Made by a program: the position numbers and the translations under genes | Shown: in pieces, positions 1 through 10,759 of the stretch | Layout: each line of letters opens with the position of its first letter | How positions within the stretch are numbered: the stretch's first letter is position 1 | The notes under the pieces: generated by a model | The model's input: only the letters and a program-made list of their open reading frames with translations | The model's database searches: none | Told to the model about the DNA's origin: nothing | Origin: Ascarosepion bandense | Lineage: Eukaryota > Mollusca > Cephalopoda > Sepiida > Sepiidae | Assembly (NCBI GenBank): GCA_037127315.1 | Contig: JBBBDQ010000420.1 | Location: 1,503,501 to 1,567,500 of the forward strand | Reading direction: 5' to 3' | Length of the DNA stretch: 64,000 bases

Positions 1-310
1 ATCATTGAAAAAGTAGAAAAGTGAATTCATACTAAATGTTTTGGTACGTTAGTAAATATAACGAGCCTTAGTGGAATTGGAACTCGGCTCTCTGATTAAC
101 AATTTCGTGTTATAATTAATTACACTACCTAAGCTTACAGAACATGGTATAACCAATCATGCCCCTCACTAGGTAATGGCCATGCTTCGGTGATTGTATG
201 GGATAGATCAGTGTAAGAATGGAGTATTGCTTCCATATCTGGACTGGTGCTGCCTAATCCTCACTGTTTATTCTCGACAGAGTTCAAAAAGCACTTCTCA
301 TTCACCACCA

Positions 311-612
311 TTTTTTTAATCGTTTCACCACCAAGCAAGGCGATTTTGCCACTGATGCTCAGGGGGCTACACAATAGTAAAAGTTTAGACAGGAGGAGGG
401 TGAAGAGGGGTGTCAGAGAAAGGACAAGAGATGTATGGAAACACAGGAGTGAAAACAGTTACGAAGGTAGAGAGAAAGGAAAAAAAAGATACACGGTGTG
501 ATGTAGAAAGGACTGTAAAAGGGTGGAACCTTGTTGCCAGTCTGATTGTACGAGTACATTTTTTTGGCGAGGGCACCAGTGACTTAAGTTCGTCGAAAGC
601 AGAAACCCTTAT
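311..612 (-). mobile_element. LINE (jockey/CR1-like) 3' end fragment
   Basis: Read on the minus strand, this holds the 3' end of the window's main LINE family: a short stretch matching the C-terminal coding part (the RLATGSHPF region at about 520-560) and the 3' UTR, ending in the family's terminal signature (CTTGCTTGGTGGTGAAACGA then an A-rich tail, here the T-run at 311). The coding part between them is deleted relative to the copy at 28819-29786. It is a 5'-truncated dead copy, as expected for target-primed reverse transcription. Confidence 0.75.
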
Positions 613-989
613 CTCAGAGACCAGACATCACCAAACTTTCCCTGTAATATCAAAATAACTATGGCAGACATTCGGACGCGTTATATTCCTTAGTGCCGCC
701 AGCTCGAAACTTAACAACTAGAAAACGCCATGTCGTGTTACTTTCCGTAGTGCTACCAAAACTGACCTTCACACTTAGAACCCGGCAAGCTGTGTTTACG
801 GTGAAAAACCATCAAGATTCTCGCCGTATTTCCTTTAGTGAAAAGCAAGTTCTACTTAGGCAACTTCGCCTACAGAGCTGCTACTTTGTGAAACAAAAGC
901 CCAAGAGAATGTTTACCAGACGGCTACAACCTTGGTCTCTTTAAATGCAGGGTCAACTGATATCTATCTTATTTTTCTCTTAATCTTTT
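613..989. other. Unassigned stretch with short LINE scrap
   Basis: Mostly unrecognised. An 83-codon open frame (693-944, plus) has no family signature I can see. Positions about 918-970 resemble the LINE 3' coding end (the TTTAAATGCAGGGTCAA block), so at least the right edge is LINE debris. Confidence 0.4.
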
Positions 990-1562
990 ACTTCCAAGAG
1001 AGAATCTGTAATGTGGTCGATCTAGACTTTGCAGCTCAGATACAGTCAATTACTAACCGGCTTCCCTGTAGCTCTTCTACAAATACTTTCATGGCTTCTG
1101 CTTCGATTAACTTAGCTCACTGGTGTCCCCTATATATGAATTTACTCGAGCCACAAGATTAGCAACTAGGTCTCACCCTTTTACTGTGAAACCAATAAAT
1201 TGTAAACGCAAATTCTACTCCATCAGCTTCTTTTCTCGAACTTCCCGCCTGTGGAATTCTCTTCCGCATACTTGCTTTCCTGACAGTTACAATCTCTAAG
1301 AATTTAAATGTAGAGTCAACAGTCATCTTCTATCTCACTGACCTACATCCTCTCTCACATGCTACATTCTCCATCTACACCACTCTCATCAGTATTCTCA
1401 TCCTTTTCTAACCCACTTCCTGAAAACCCCTATAACCTGTCACTCTTTCTCATAACTTTCCTCCTATATAACCCAATGCACACCAGTGGCAGTAAACTAC
1501 CTTGTTTGGGACGATATGATTATTAAAAAAAAACAAAAACAAAAAAACAAAAAAAAAAAAAA
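990..1562 (+). mobile_element. LINE (jockey/CR1-like) 3' end
   Basis: 5'-truncated copy of the main LINE family. It runs from the region encoding RVCNVIGTDLAARLQ in better copies, through the RLATRSHPFTV and FFSRTSRLWNSLP blocks, to the pyrimidine-rich 3' UTR and the terminal signature, and ends in an A-rich tail (1526-1562). The reading frame is broken in several places. Gene-dead. Confidence 0.85.
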
Positions 1563-1776
1563 CTTCCTCATCACTTAAAACCTCACTGAGTAACTCTCTA
1601 CCCTGAGTGGCCGTCGGACTTTTGGATGAATGAACTATCAGCATGAAAATAAATAAATGACGATATTAAATGCAATATTAAACGTTCGCTCATTAGGAAG
1701 TTTTCGGCGATCATTGGCTGAACAACCAGGGTTAGAACCCGTTAATTTTTTTTATTTATTTCCAAGATGAGTAACT

Positions 1777-2126
1777 TTCAATAATCTTGGAATTATTTCG
1801 AACTATTGTTCTCATCTTGGTTGTTATAATAGACACACCGTTTCGACCAAGTACCCTCTGGTCATCATCAGGTGTCCATTGATTGGCTGATGTAGATTAT
1901 CTTGTTGATAATTCATATCACCTTTGGATTTGGTAGTGACGAACCAAATGCAACATGAAAGAACAATAACTGATTTCACAGGGTATTTCTCAATAATCAA
2001 CAAGATAATCCATATCAGCCAATCAATGGACACCGGATGATGACCAGAGGGTACTTGGTCGAAATATTATAACATCTGCATCAACCAAGATTAGAATAGT
2101 TCAAAATAATTCCAAGACCGTTGAAT
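1777..2126. repeat. Inverted repeat pair with hammerhead-like cores
   Basis: Arms 1777-1912 and 1993-2126 are inverted copies of each other, with clear identity over about 130 bp around an 80-bp spacer. On the minus strand the left arm carries CTGATGA (1865-1871), one extra T, a 5-bp hairpin (GACCA 1845-1849 with TGGTC 1859-1863) and GAAA (1841-1844), the order of a hammerhead core. The right arm has the same motif with CTGATGA changed to CCGGATGA. Layout matches paired terminal repeats of Penelope-like elements; no coding part remains between the arms. Confidence 0.65.
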
Positions 2127-2548
2127 TTTGTCAAATATTTAACTTCAAACAGTTTTTGAGGAAAATACGTTTCTCAACTCCAGTCGTTGTTATCACCCTT
2201 CTTAATACTGATGTTTGTTTTTCTTCCTAACTATTTATTTGAAGACCAATCAGCCGGTACTGTTTCGGGTGAAATTTATAAAATATTTCTCTTTAAAGAA
2301 TTTTTCATTAAAATATCCTTTTCAATTATACATTTCTCAGTTGTGACGCTTTCCATTAATTCAGATCTTGTTATTCAAAGTAGTGTGAAAATTTAATAAT
2401 TTAATTATTATTCTCTATTCAGATATTTAAATACAATGTTAATCGTTATCTACTGTTATTCTGATTATTATTTCCTCTTCTTACTCATTATTTATGTTTC
2501 TGTTTCTAAATCTTCCACACCCTGGAACTCCTTGTGTTTTAGTGGTTT
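2127..2548. other. AT-rich stretch, nothing recognised
   Basis: Low-complexity AT-rich sequence with only short random open frames. I see no element signature. Confidence 0.5.
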
Positions 2549-2815
2549 TACTGCGTGTTGTGGTGCAGTGGATATCGCCTGGGAACGAGAAATCGGGGAG
2601 CCGTGTTCGAATTCCAGCTGAATTCTTTGCATTCACTTACTCGCAAAAACCCTTGGGAAAGCTATTAATCCGTCTCTTCTCTCCAGCTATGGGTTGAATA
2701 ACAGGAAAGATTGTGTTCTATAGCATGGCTGGCAACCAGTCTACCGCATAAAGTAAAGGCAACCTACTGCGGGATAATCTTGTACCTAGTCCGTCATGTC
2801 TTTAATAGATTGCCG
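2549..2815 (+). mobile_element. tRNA-derived SINE, family B
   Basis: Starts with a tRNA-like head: A-box-like TGGTGCAGTGGAT (about 2562) and B-box-like GTGTTCGAATTCC. It continues through the conserved body (CTTGGGAAAG, TTAATCCGTCTCTTC, GGCAACCAGTCTACCGCA, CTGCGGGATAATCTTG). The tail hairpin is eroded. Nine copies of this family lie in the window. Presumed RNA polymerase III transcript, mobilised by a LINE; the partner is not identified. Confidence 0.8.
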
Positions 2816-3382
2816 TGTATGGGGTGGTGCAATTTTTTTAAAGGAAGAAACAAGCCTGCAATTAAAATCTTGTCTGAAATATGTTAAGTTTAAATAAGTC
2901 CACATGTAGATTTTCAATTGTTCGGCTGAGCTCCTTGCTCTGGCACCTAGACTGGCGTCTTTATCTTATCAATTTATAGTTAAGCTAGCTAGATGTTATT
3001 TTATGCTAACAGTTTCTTTTCCAGCAATTCTCACTGGTGGAACTCCTTTCTCTCTCCATACTTTCCAGCCAACTTGCATCTCTATTTTCAAGTTTAGGAC
3101 GTTTCTTTATTTCGTGAATTCTTTGAATTTCTCTATAATATTAGGTTGTTGTTATTGTTTTCTCTTGAGGCAAGAATGAATAACGAATAACCCCTTTGAA
3201 AGACCACCATACAGGAACCATTAACCTTTTTAAATGCTTTAGAGATTTTTTATAAAGTTTTGGTGTATATTTTGCATCTAACCACTGGCGTACTCGCTTT
3301 CTGTTTTCAAAGAGCATCCATTTTTCATTGCATGCAACGATTCAATGCCAAAAGGTTTTTTCCAGTTTGTACTCATTCAGAT
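2816..3382. other. Unassigned sequence
   Basis: No coding, RNA or element signature recognised. Confidence 0.45.
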
Positions 3383-3694
3383 GTGCGTTGTGGTGCAGTA
3401 GATATTGACTCGGAACGAGAAATCGAGGAGCCGAGTTCGAATTCCAGTTCAATTCATTGCTTTCACTTACGCACAAATACTCTTGGGAAAGGTGTTCATC
3501 CGTCTCTTCTCTCTAGTTATGGGTTAAATAACAGGACAGATCGGGTTCTATAGTCTTGGCTGGCAACCAGTCTAATGCAAAAAGCAAGGGCAACTTACTG
3601 TGGGATAATCTTGTGCCCAGTCAGCCATGTCTCTTTCGAGATATGATCGCCCAAAGCGTGCATCAAGTATGGCACTTAACTGACTGACTGACTC
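3383..3694 (+). mobile_element. tRNA-derived SINE, family B, near full length
   Basis: One of the most complete copies. A box TGGTGCAGTAGA (3391-3402) and B box GAGTTCGAATTCC (3433-3445) are spaced as in a tRNA gene. The conserved body follows, then a tail with the arms of a short hairpin (ATGTCTC and GAGATAT around TTTC) and a terminal (ACTG)n repeat ending near 3694. The head shows this is a tRNA-derived SINE; which tRNA gave rise to it cannot be told by eye. Confidence 0.85.
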
Positions 3695-4527
3695 ATGCAG
3701 TAAGATAATTCAACATTGTCTCATTGGAACCATTTTCATTAGGCTTATGAGTAGCAATATAATGATATAAAAATTATCTGGTAAAAAAAAGGGGTCAAGA
3801 ATAAGTCTAGGTTTTTTAATCTACTAATGAGGTTACTTCGTTGCCCGATCGGAACAATATCCAGCCAAAAATGCGTCATTTCATGTGTGACAAAATGATA
3901 GAATTATTATATTCCGATATTACGGTTACCCTGAGTTACTTTTTAAAACTCGATGCGACCAAGAATCGTGTTACCATAACAACATATAAATATTAGTTTT
4001 TTCGTGTAAACAATTCAACCTATGTATTAATTTATTCATGCGTAATGAATATCTGAATAAATATTTTTAAGCTAATTCATTTTCTCTCGGTGAATGTGAT
4101 TTAATACCAGTCACTTTTGTGTATCTATATTGTAGAGTTCATTCACATGTATAAAAAAAGGAGATGTAAAAATAATAATGAAAACACTAATTAGATAAAA
4201 AAAAAAGAAAAATCAAGCAATCAATAACATCAGCTATGAAGACGGCCACAATGTGCCGATCGGGTTTAGTAAATTCAAAAATACATTTCAGTTCACAAAC
4301 ATATATAAAAATCTACAAATTCAGTTAAAAACAAGAAAATAATTTTTGATAATGGCTTATAGAATAGCCGAGAGCGCTCGGATATATAGAATATTCAAAT
4401 GTCCAGAACAGAATATCAAGAACAGAAAGTAAATTGAATAAAAACCTTAATCGCACAATATTGTCAATTTGCTTTAACGAAAATTGTATAAGAGAGGAAT
4501 TGCAGCACAAATACCAAATTATATATA
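3695..4527. other. Unassigned AT-rich sequence
   Basis: About 830 bp with no recognisable gene or element. Short A-runs occur at 3783 and 4198. Confidence 0.45.
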
Positions 4528-4713
4528 TATTATGGGGTAACTAATTCATCCCCGGTAATACAAGTGTACCACGCTAGACGACTTAAACAAAGAACTCCGA
4601 GTGAGTTTAACTGTTGTGGTCAGTCAATAATATTTTAACAGATGTCTCGGCAAGTAGCCCATTATAACCGCTAGAAACGACGAGGAATCAAAACGCATAG
4701 TAGTTATCACAGG
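4528..4713 (+). mobile_element. LTR fragment of a Ty3/Gypsy element (left)
   Basis: Resembles, with gaps, the sequence that follows a polypurine tract at 12180-12350: both start near GGGGTAACTAATTCATCCCC versus GGAGTAATTAATACACCCCC and share the block TTTTAACAGATGTC. I read this as the left LTR of the gag-pol relic downstream, cut at about 4714 by the LINE insertion. The similarity is patchy, so age and identity need an alignment. Confidence 0.5.
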
Positions 4714-6095
4714 GTGACGAGTATATCAAAACTCCGCGGCCGACCTGCTAACAACCGTAACGGAGTACATGCTACAGGCCCTTGTGGAGTCTGACGAGGC
4801 TGCTCTGGACATCTCCAAGGCTTTCGACAGGGTTTGGCACTCTGGCCTCCTATGCAAACTACGGGGTTACGGTATTACCGGTCGCCTGCTTGACCTAATC
4901 CAATCTTTCTTAAATAACCGCAAAATGAAGGTCGTTTAGAATGGGCGTGCCTCTTCGTCCTACAGCACGAATGCTGGTGTCCCACAGGGCTCTATCCTGG
5001 GCCCGACGCTCTTCCTTATTTTCATCAACGACCTCCAAGATGACATCAAGTCCCAAGTAAGCATCTACGCAGATGACACTACAATATACTCCCCCACCAG
5101 TAACAAACCTGTAGTGGCGGACAGACATACTCTCGCTGCTGACCTTGAACGGGATCTACACTCTGTGGTGAACTGGGACAAGAAGTGGCTTGTCAACCTC
5201 AATTCATCTAAGACCAAGCTGTAGTCTGTCAACCATTACAGGCAACCTCTCCTGCCTCCCATAAGCATGGATCAAGCGATTCTCCCGGAGAGCAATACAC
5301 TACGCCTCCTCGGACTTACCCTGTCCTCAGACCGCAAATGGAACAGCTATATTGAATCCATAGCAAAATCTACTGCTAAGAAGGTTGGGTCACTATGTCG
5401 ATCCAGGATGTTTTTTCCGCCTGAATTCATCCTGCATATATACAAGTCAACCATCCGTCTGTGCATGGAGTACTGCTGCCATTTATGGTCAGGCGCTCCT
5501 GCCGTTCTCCTCAGTGTTCTTGACAGGCTTCAAAGGAGAGTCTGTAATGTGATAGGTACTGATCTGGCGGCTCGACTGCAGCCACTTCTCCATCGTCGAA
5601 ATGTGACCTCCCTTTGTCTGTTCTATAAATATTTCATGGCTTCTGCTCGGACGAACTTAAGTCACTGGTGCCTCCTCAACAGGTGTTTACTCGTGCAACC
5701 AAACTGGCAACTGGGTCCCACCCATTCACAGTCAGGTTAGCCAAATGCAGACGACAATTCTACTCCTGCAGCTTCTTCTCTCGCACTTCCCGCCTGTGAA
5801 ACTCGCTCCCATATTCTTGCTTTCCTGACGGCTACAACCTCCAGAAATTTAAATGCAAAGTCAATACTCATCTACTAACCACTGGACACTAGCTCTCTCC
5901 CCACCCCCGTATAACCTTCCCTTTCTTCTCCACCTATGTATCTGTCATCGCACCTGCTTTCTCAGCTTTCTATTGCTCCTTTCTAACTAGTCTATGCTCC
6001 TCACTCTTTTCTAATTAATCTTTTTAAATTTATGTAGCCCCCTGCACATCAGTAGCATTTCCGCCTTGCTCGGGGTGAAATGATTAAAAAAAAAA
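4714..6095 (+). pseudogene. LINE (jockey/CR1-like) reverse transcriptase pseudogene
   Basis: Longest sense-strand copy of the main LINE family. One frame (frame 2 of the window) runs from about 4714 to 5740 and contains the RT motifs in order: LDISKAFDRVWHSGLL (4805-4850), [20 protein letters not shown] (about 4974-5032) and the catalytic [10 protein letters not shown] block (about 5060-5090). The C-terminal half (5267-5740) includes the conserved YIESIAKSTAKKVGSLCRSR stretch. Stops interrupt the frame at 4937-4939 and 5222-5224, and a further shift before the TSRL region (about 5740) plus a tryptophan-to-stop change near 5800 end it. The 3' UTR ends with the family signature and an A-tail (6086-6095). 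The endonuclease domain is missing (5' truncation). The active-site YADD is kept, but the gene is dead. It sits inside the Gypsy relic, so it is younger than that element. Confidence 0.92.
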
Positions 6096-6649
6096 CTCAT
6101 ATTGAGCAGGAAAAAACAATCGTGCAATTAAGAAAGGTAAGTGAATCGGAAACTATTACAAGTAGCAAAAACAAGTAGGAACATCTAAAAATAGAACAAA
6201 AAACAATGTTTTGCTTCGAAGCAGATGATAACAGAAACGTGACGACGAGAATTTTGAATCGCGTTGGTTAATTTTATTTGTAACAAAAAGAGAAAAAACT
6301 GATATTCTTCAAATATGAAAGAAATATTCTACTCAGGCATTAAAAATACAACAACAACAACGTCAAAATTGTTGGAACTCTAGAAACAACAACAAAAATA
6401 TAATTCTCCATCTTCTTTCACGCCTGAAATGGTCGCAATTCCATATCTGAATTCATTCAAAATTCAGATGATGGAATTGCCTTCTCTGCTTATTTTAGAT
6501 GATACTAGCAAATTTTCAGAGAATTTTAGAACTGGGAAGACAAAAAAAAAAAGATATTGTTGAGAAACTTAAGACATGAAAAATACTATAGTTTTGTACT
6601 AATTAAAGTAAAAAAAAGACAAATGAAATTTGTTTTGAAAAAACAGTAA

Positions 6650-7215
6650 ATATTCTAATTAAAACTTTTAGCAATAAAAATTCATTATTTAATAATCGTC
6701 GAAAATGTATGAATCTCACGACAAAAAAAGACGACAATTTTGTCACATTTGCTGGAATTGTTAAAAAAGAGCGTGAGTGATTCAGATTAAAAGAACTGAC
6801 GCCGTATATGTTTAAAAGATTACTTTTCGTTCAAGATTTAACGGCAAAGAAAGACGCAAAAATACAGGTAGGAATTCTAACGAAACTTGAACAGAATAAT
6901 AAACTTACACTACAGAAAATGTCGGACGAATGTCAGAAAATCCTGAATCTAAAACACGATTCCGAATAGGTTGGGAAAAAGATTGTATAGCGAAAGAAAA
7001 ATGTAGAAAAATAAAAATGAATCCATGTTTCACATGTTGAAAGGTAAATCTATGAGACGAATGACTCTTTGAAAACACGAAATGATACAAGGGTGGAAAA
7101 GTAGGAAATAAAAAGTCATACTGTAAAATTAAAGCTAGCAAAAGTTCTCACAGAAAAACTCGTACAACGGAAAATATAACCACAGAAGATTTATGTACGT
7201 GAAGATTATGAATGC
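6650..7215 (+). pseudogene. Gypsy gag remnant
   Basis: In the frame starting near 6790 the translation reads KELTPYMFKRLLFVQDL then LTKLEQNNKLTLQKMSDECQ and KILNLKHDSE. This pattern, a capsid-like segment with an LEQ-(x)n-LTLQKLSEECQ-type helix just ahead of a zinc-knuckle region, is typical of Ty3/Gypsy Gag of the K02A2.6-like kind. A remnant CFTC at about 7025 may be the first half of the CCHC knuckle. Several stops follow. The DNA from 6096 to 6650 is probably also gag but I cannot read a frame in it. Confidence 0.6.
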
Positions 7216-7416
7216 GCATGTTGGTTGGTTTGTTTTTATGGCATATCAACCTCAGCGGGTCATTTAATGCCAACTAATTTTTATTTATTTATTTATTGCT
7301 GGTAATACCTTTTTCTTTTCCACAATTTATTGTTTTTATATAAGCTTTGTGTCTAGTAATACTTTTTTCTTTTTCGAGTATCAAGATTCATTGAGATTTG
7401 TTTTTTAAGGACAGGG

Positions 7417-7592
7417 TCCCCAAGTACTACCCTTGTTATTTAACCCATAACTAAAGGGAAGGGACGGATTAATATCATTCCTAAGGGTACCAGTGGTTAA
7501 GTGAATGCAGGGTATTCAACTCGAATTCGAACTCGGCTTACCGATTTCTCTTTCCGAACCGATATCCATTGCACCACAACGCATATCCGTCA
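7417..7592 (-). mobile_element. tRNA-derived SINE body of a 5S-tRNA composite
   Basis: Minus-strand copy of SINE family B with A-box-like TTGTGGTGCAATGGAT (near 7580) and B-box-like GAGTTCGAATTCG (near 7522), truncated at the 3' side. It directly follows, in its own direction, the 5S-like block at 7603-7722, with only about 10 bp between. Confidence 0.8.
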
Positions 7593-7602
7593 CTAAACGC
7601 TG

Positions 7603-7722
7603 ACAGCATCTGGTATTCCCAAGCGGTCATCCATCTAAGTACTGACCAGGCTCAACGTTGCTTAATTTCGGTGATCCAGCGAGAACAACCGGTGTATTCA
7701 ACGTGATAGGCCGTAAGCCTAA
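7603..7722 (-). mobile_element. 5S rRNA-derived SINE head (pseudogene)
   Basis: On the minus strand this reads like a 5S rRNA gene from near its start (GGCTTACGGCCTATCACGTT) through the internal promoter region (ATTAAGCAACGTTGAGCCTGG, broken here: ATTAAGCAACG then TTGAGCCTGG) to GATGGATGACCGCTTGGGAA and the ending near GATGCTG. It is about 120 nt, the right size, but with substitutions and a small insertion, so not a functional 5S gene. It forms the head of a composite SINE with 7417-7592. Confidence 0.8.
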
Positions 7723-7822
7723 TGCGGATGTACAAATGTGATTAGAAACTAGTAGCTTTATCGCAATAATCAATGAAGCCACATCGAATCCAAACGGAAA
7801 ACTTATATTTAAATCTATTTTA

Positions 7823-8807
7823 TAAATCTACCATCCGTCCGTGAATTGAATACTGCTACTATATCTGGTCGCGTGCCCCTACTATCTACCGAGGTGTCCC
7901 TGACAAAATCAAACAGAGAATCTTTAATGTGATCGATCCCGACTTGGCAACTCAGATACAGTCACTTTCTCACCAGCGCAATGTGGCTTCCCTGTGTCTC
8001 TTCTAGAAATACTTTCATGGTTTCTGCTCAGATGAACTTAGCTCTCTGGTGCCCCTATGTATGAATTTACACGAGCCACAAGATTAGCAACTAGGTCCCA
8101 CTCTTTTATAGTGAAACCAATCAAATGTAAACGCGAATTATACTCCACAGTTTCTTTTCTCGCACCTCCTGCCTGTGGAATTCTCTTCCGTCTACTGGCT
8201 TCCCTGATAGATACAATCTCCAAGTATTTAAATTTAAAGTCAATACTCATCTTCTATTTCACTAACTTACATCCTCTCTCTCTCTCTCTCTTGCTCCTTT
8301 CTCCGTCCACTCCACTCTCATCAGTATTCTCACCCTTCTCTTACCCACTTCCTGACACTCCTTATAACCTGTCACTCTTTCTCATAACTTTCCTCCTATG
8401 TAACCCCCTGCTCAACAGTGGCATTAAAATGCTTTGCTTAAGGCGATAGTCATCTACTATCTCACTGACTTGCATCCTCTCTCTCTCTCTCTTGCTCCTT
8501 TCTCCATCCACTCTACTCTCATCATTATTCTCAACCTTCTCTTACCCACTTCCTGACACCCCTTATAACCTGTCACTCTTTCTCATAACTTTCCTCCTAT
8601 GCAACCCCCTGCTCAACAGTGGCATTAAAATGCTTTGCTTGGGGCGATAGTCATCTACTATCTCACTGGCTTGTATCCTCTCTCTCTTGCTCCTTTCTCC
8701 ATCCACTCTACTCTCATCATTATTCTCATCCTTCTCTTACCCACTTCCTGACACCTCTTATAACCTGACACTCTTGCTTGGGGCGATATGATTATAAAAA
8801 AAAATTC
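7823..8807 (+). mobile_element. LINE (jockey/CR1-like) with triplicated 3' tail
   Basis: 5'-truncated LINE of the same family, from the segment encoding YKSTIRPxIEYCYYIW to the 3' terminus. Coding part about 7823-8250 with several stops. The 3' UTR from 8248 is repeated head to tail: copy 1 8248-8450, copy 2 8451-8651, copy 3 8652-8807 with an internal deletion. Each unit ends in a version of the terminal signature (GCTTTGCTTGGGGCGATA), but only the last has the A-tail (8797-8805). Confidence 0.85.
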
Positions 8808-8809
8808 GA

Positions 8810-9895
8810 AAGTTGCTAGTAGTGTGTTAGGTGAGAAATGTTTTTTTCTGTTGGAGAAATGATTTGTAACGTCTCATTCCGTAACAAATATCTTTTGTGT
8901 TAAAAAAATATGACAAACCTATTTCGTACAGACTGGATGGAATTACTTGAGCCTATAAATGTTGATTGGAAACTTGGAAGAGCACAAGTGTTCAGTTTTA
9001 AAAAAATCAGTGTGAAAATTCAACGAGAAATTGAAAAAAAAATTCGGGTGTTCTATCAAATGATTTGAGTCGGTGTTCCAAATTTGAAGTAAAAATTCAA
9101 GTGAAAAAAGGCCAGTGATTCGCAGCATCAAATGAACAAAGAATTAAACAAAATTGAAAACTTGGTGAAATTAAAAAGGTTAGCCATTGAAAAAGAGTAG
9201 CACCTGTACGTATAAGGAAAAAATAATAAAATTCATTTTCGTGCTCATTTTTTTTAACAACGTTAAAAAGTGTTTAGAAACCATAATCACTGATTAATAA
9301 GTTCAGAGACAATTTTTGCGAAGTTAAACGGTGAAAAAACTTTTTTGAAGCTGAATCTTTCTGAAGAGTATTTACGAATACAGGTTGAAAAAAATTTCAA
9401 CTTTAATAACTATAGATATGCACAAGGGTTTGTATAAGAACAACCGACTTACTTTTGCTATAAAAGTGGCTCCATCTATATTTCAACAAGCTATGGTGGT
9501 CTGATGCAGAATGTTATTTCGTAAATACTTATCTGGATGAGATATTAAGTTAAGACTTCAGATATGAAAGTACGTTTTTTAACAATATGAGAGTACAAGT
9601 TCAAACTCAAATGAGGAAAAGTGCGAATTATTTTTACCTAAAATCAAGTCCCTCGGACAAATCATTGACAAATGTAGTCGTCAACAAGATTCGTCGAGGG
9701 CAAATGTAATTAAAAATATGTTTCCCTCAACAAACGTAACTAGGTTACAAGCATTTATTGGACTAGTAAACAAGAATAAAATTTATGTACACAATATGCA
9801 GAATTTGAGAACTCCACTGAACGATTTAATTAAAAAAGGCGTATAATGGAAGTAAACTTATAAGCGTTAGAAGGCGTTTGAAGAAATAAAAAATT
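8810..9895 (+). pseudogene. Gypsy pol remnant: pre-RT and reverse transcriptase
   Basis: Readable in pieces across three frames. About 8925-9060 gives LFRTDWMELLEPINVDW, the segment that precedes RT in K02A2.6-type Gypsy polyproteins. About 9325-9400 gives GEKTFLKLNLSEEYLRIQVE, the region around RT block B. About 9418-9500 gives HKGLYKNNRLTFAIKVAPSI and FQQAM (block C, the NRLPFG region). About 9640-9840 gives LGQIIDKCSRQDSSRANVIK, then VTRLQAFIGLVNKNKIYV and NLRTPLNDLIKKG, the RT thumb to RNase H junction. Many stops and shifts; the YxDD catalytic block is not readable. This continues the gag piece at 6650-7215 after a nested SINE and LINE. Confidence 0.85.
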
Positions 9896-9899
9896 TCAG

Positions 9900-10540
9900 A
9901 GAGAACAATAGAACGGCCGGTGAATGCGGAGGGTGCAATCAAAGAACATCTAGAGGAATTTGAGAAAACAATCGGAAAACGGCCAGTGGACTAGGAGAGA
10001 ACAATCAGGAACGGCCGGTAAACTCGGAGAGATCAATCAGAGAACGGACAGTGGATTCGGAGAGAGTAATCGAAGAACGGCTAATTGATTCGGAGAGAAC
10101 AATTTGAGAACGGCCAGAGGACTGGGAGAGAACAATCGGAGAAGTGTCAGTGGACTCGGGGTAAACAAATGGAGGCCGCCTAGAGGACTCGGAGAGAACA
10201 ATCGACGAACGGCCAGAGGATTTGGAGAGAACAATTGGAGAACAGCCAGTGGACTCGGAGAGAACAATGGGAGAACGGCTAGTGGACTCGGAGAGAACAA
10301 TTTGAGAACGGCCAGAGGACTGGGAGAGAACAATCGGAGAAGTGTTAGTGGACTCGGGGTAAACAAATGGAAGCCGCCTAGAGGACTCGGAGAGAACAAT
10401 CGACGAACGGCCAGAGGATTTGGAGAGAACAATTGGAGAACAGCCAGTGGACTCGGAGAGAACAATGGGAGAACGGCTAGTGGATTCGCTGGAAACAATC
10501 AGAGAACGGCCAGAGGAACTAGAGTGCAAGCAGAAAGAGA
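9900..10540. repeat. 33-bp minisatellite with 198-bp higher-order repeat
   Basis: About 19 units of a 33-bp repeat built on GAGAGAACAATcGGAGAACGGCCAG (split: GAGAGAACAAT, then GGAGAACGGCCAGTGGACTCG). Units from 10101 to 10298 form a six-unit block repeated at 10299-10496 with only a few differences. Because 33 is a multiple of 3, long open frames appear on both strands (10104-10613 plus, 10005-10553 and 10037-10498 minus); these are repeat artefacts, not genes. The array replaces the RNase H part of the Gypsy pol. Confidence 0.9.
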
Positions 10541-10759
10541 AGACAATATCCATTCACTCCCTAGTATGCGCATGCTTCTCTCTGACTACCCTTCTACACA
10601 TAATAGTCAATGAAGTGAATAAAAATATAAGATTATATTTATATATATACGTGTTCGTTGTTATCATTTGTCCGTTGAGACGATTGTTGTTACAACATCG
10701 GTCGCTTTTTACGCCATACACCAAGCGATATTTAACAGTACCATCTTATTAAATTACGA
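10541..10759 (+). other. Possible LTR-like segment beside the minisatellite
   Basis: Contains a polyadenylation-like AATAAAAATAT (10619) and then CGTTGTTATC to GTTGTTACAACA (about 10658-10697), which looks like the U5 end of an LTR. No matching partner is visible in the window, so the minisatellite may have arrived inside another LTR. Weak. Confidence 0.3.

Noticed and set aside
693..944. A host coding exon of 83 codons
   Set aside because: No start context, no splice sites, no family similarity, and its right edge overlaps LINE debris.
8275..8295. Polypyrimidine tract and splice acceptor of a host exon
   Set aside because: The CT-rich run is part of the LINE 3' UTR and is repeated at 8478 and 8680.
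10005..10613. Long overlapping open frames on both strands (up to 182 codons) with SPIVLSES-like or GLGENNRR-like repeats
   Set aside because: Produced by a 33-bp tandem repeat whose length is a multiple of three; no start context or domain supports a gene.
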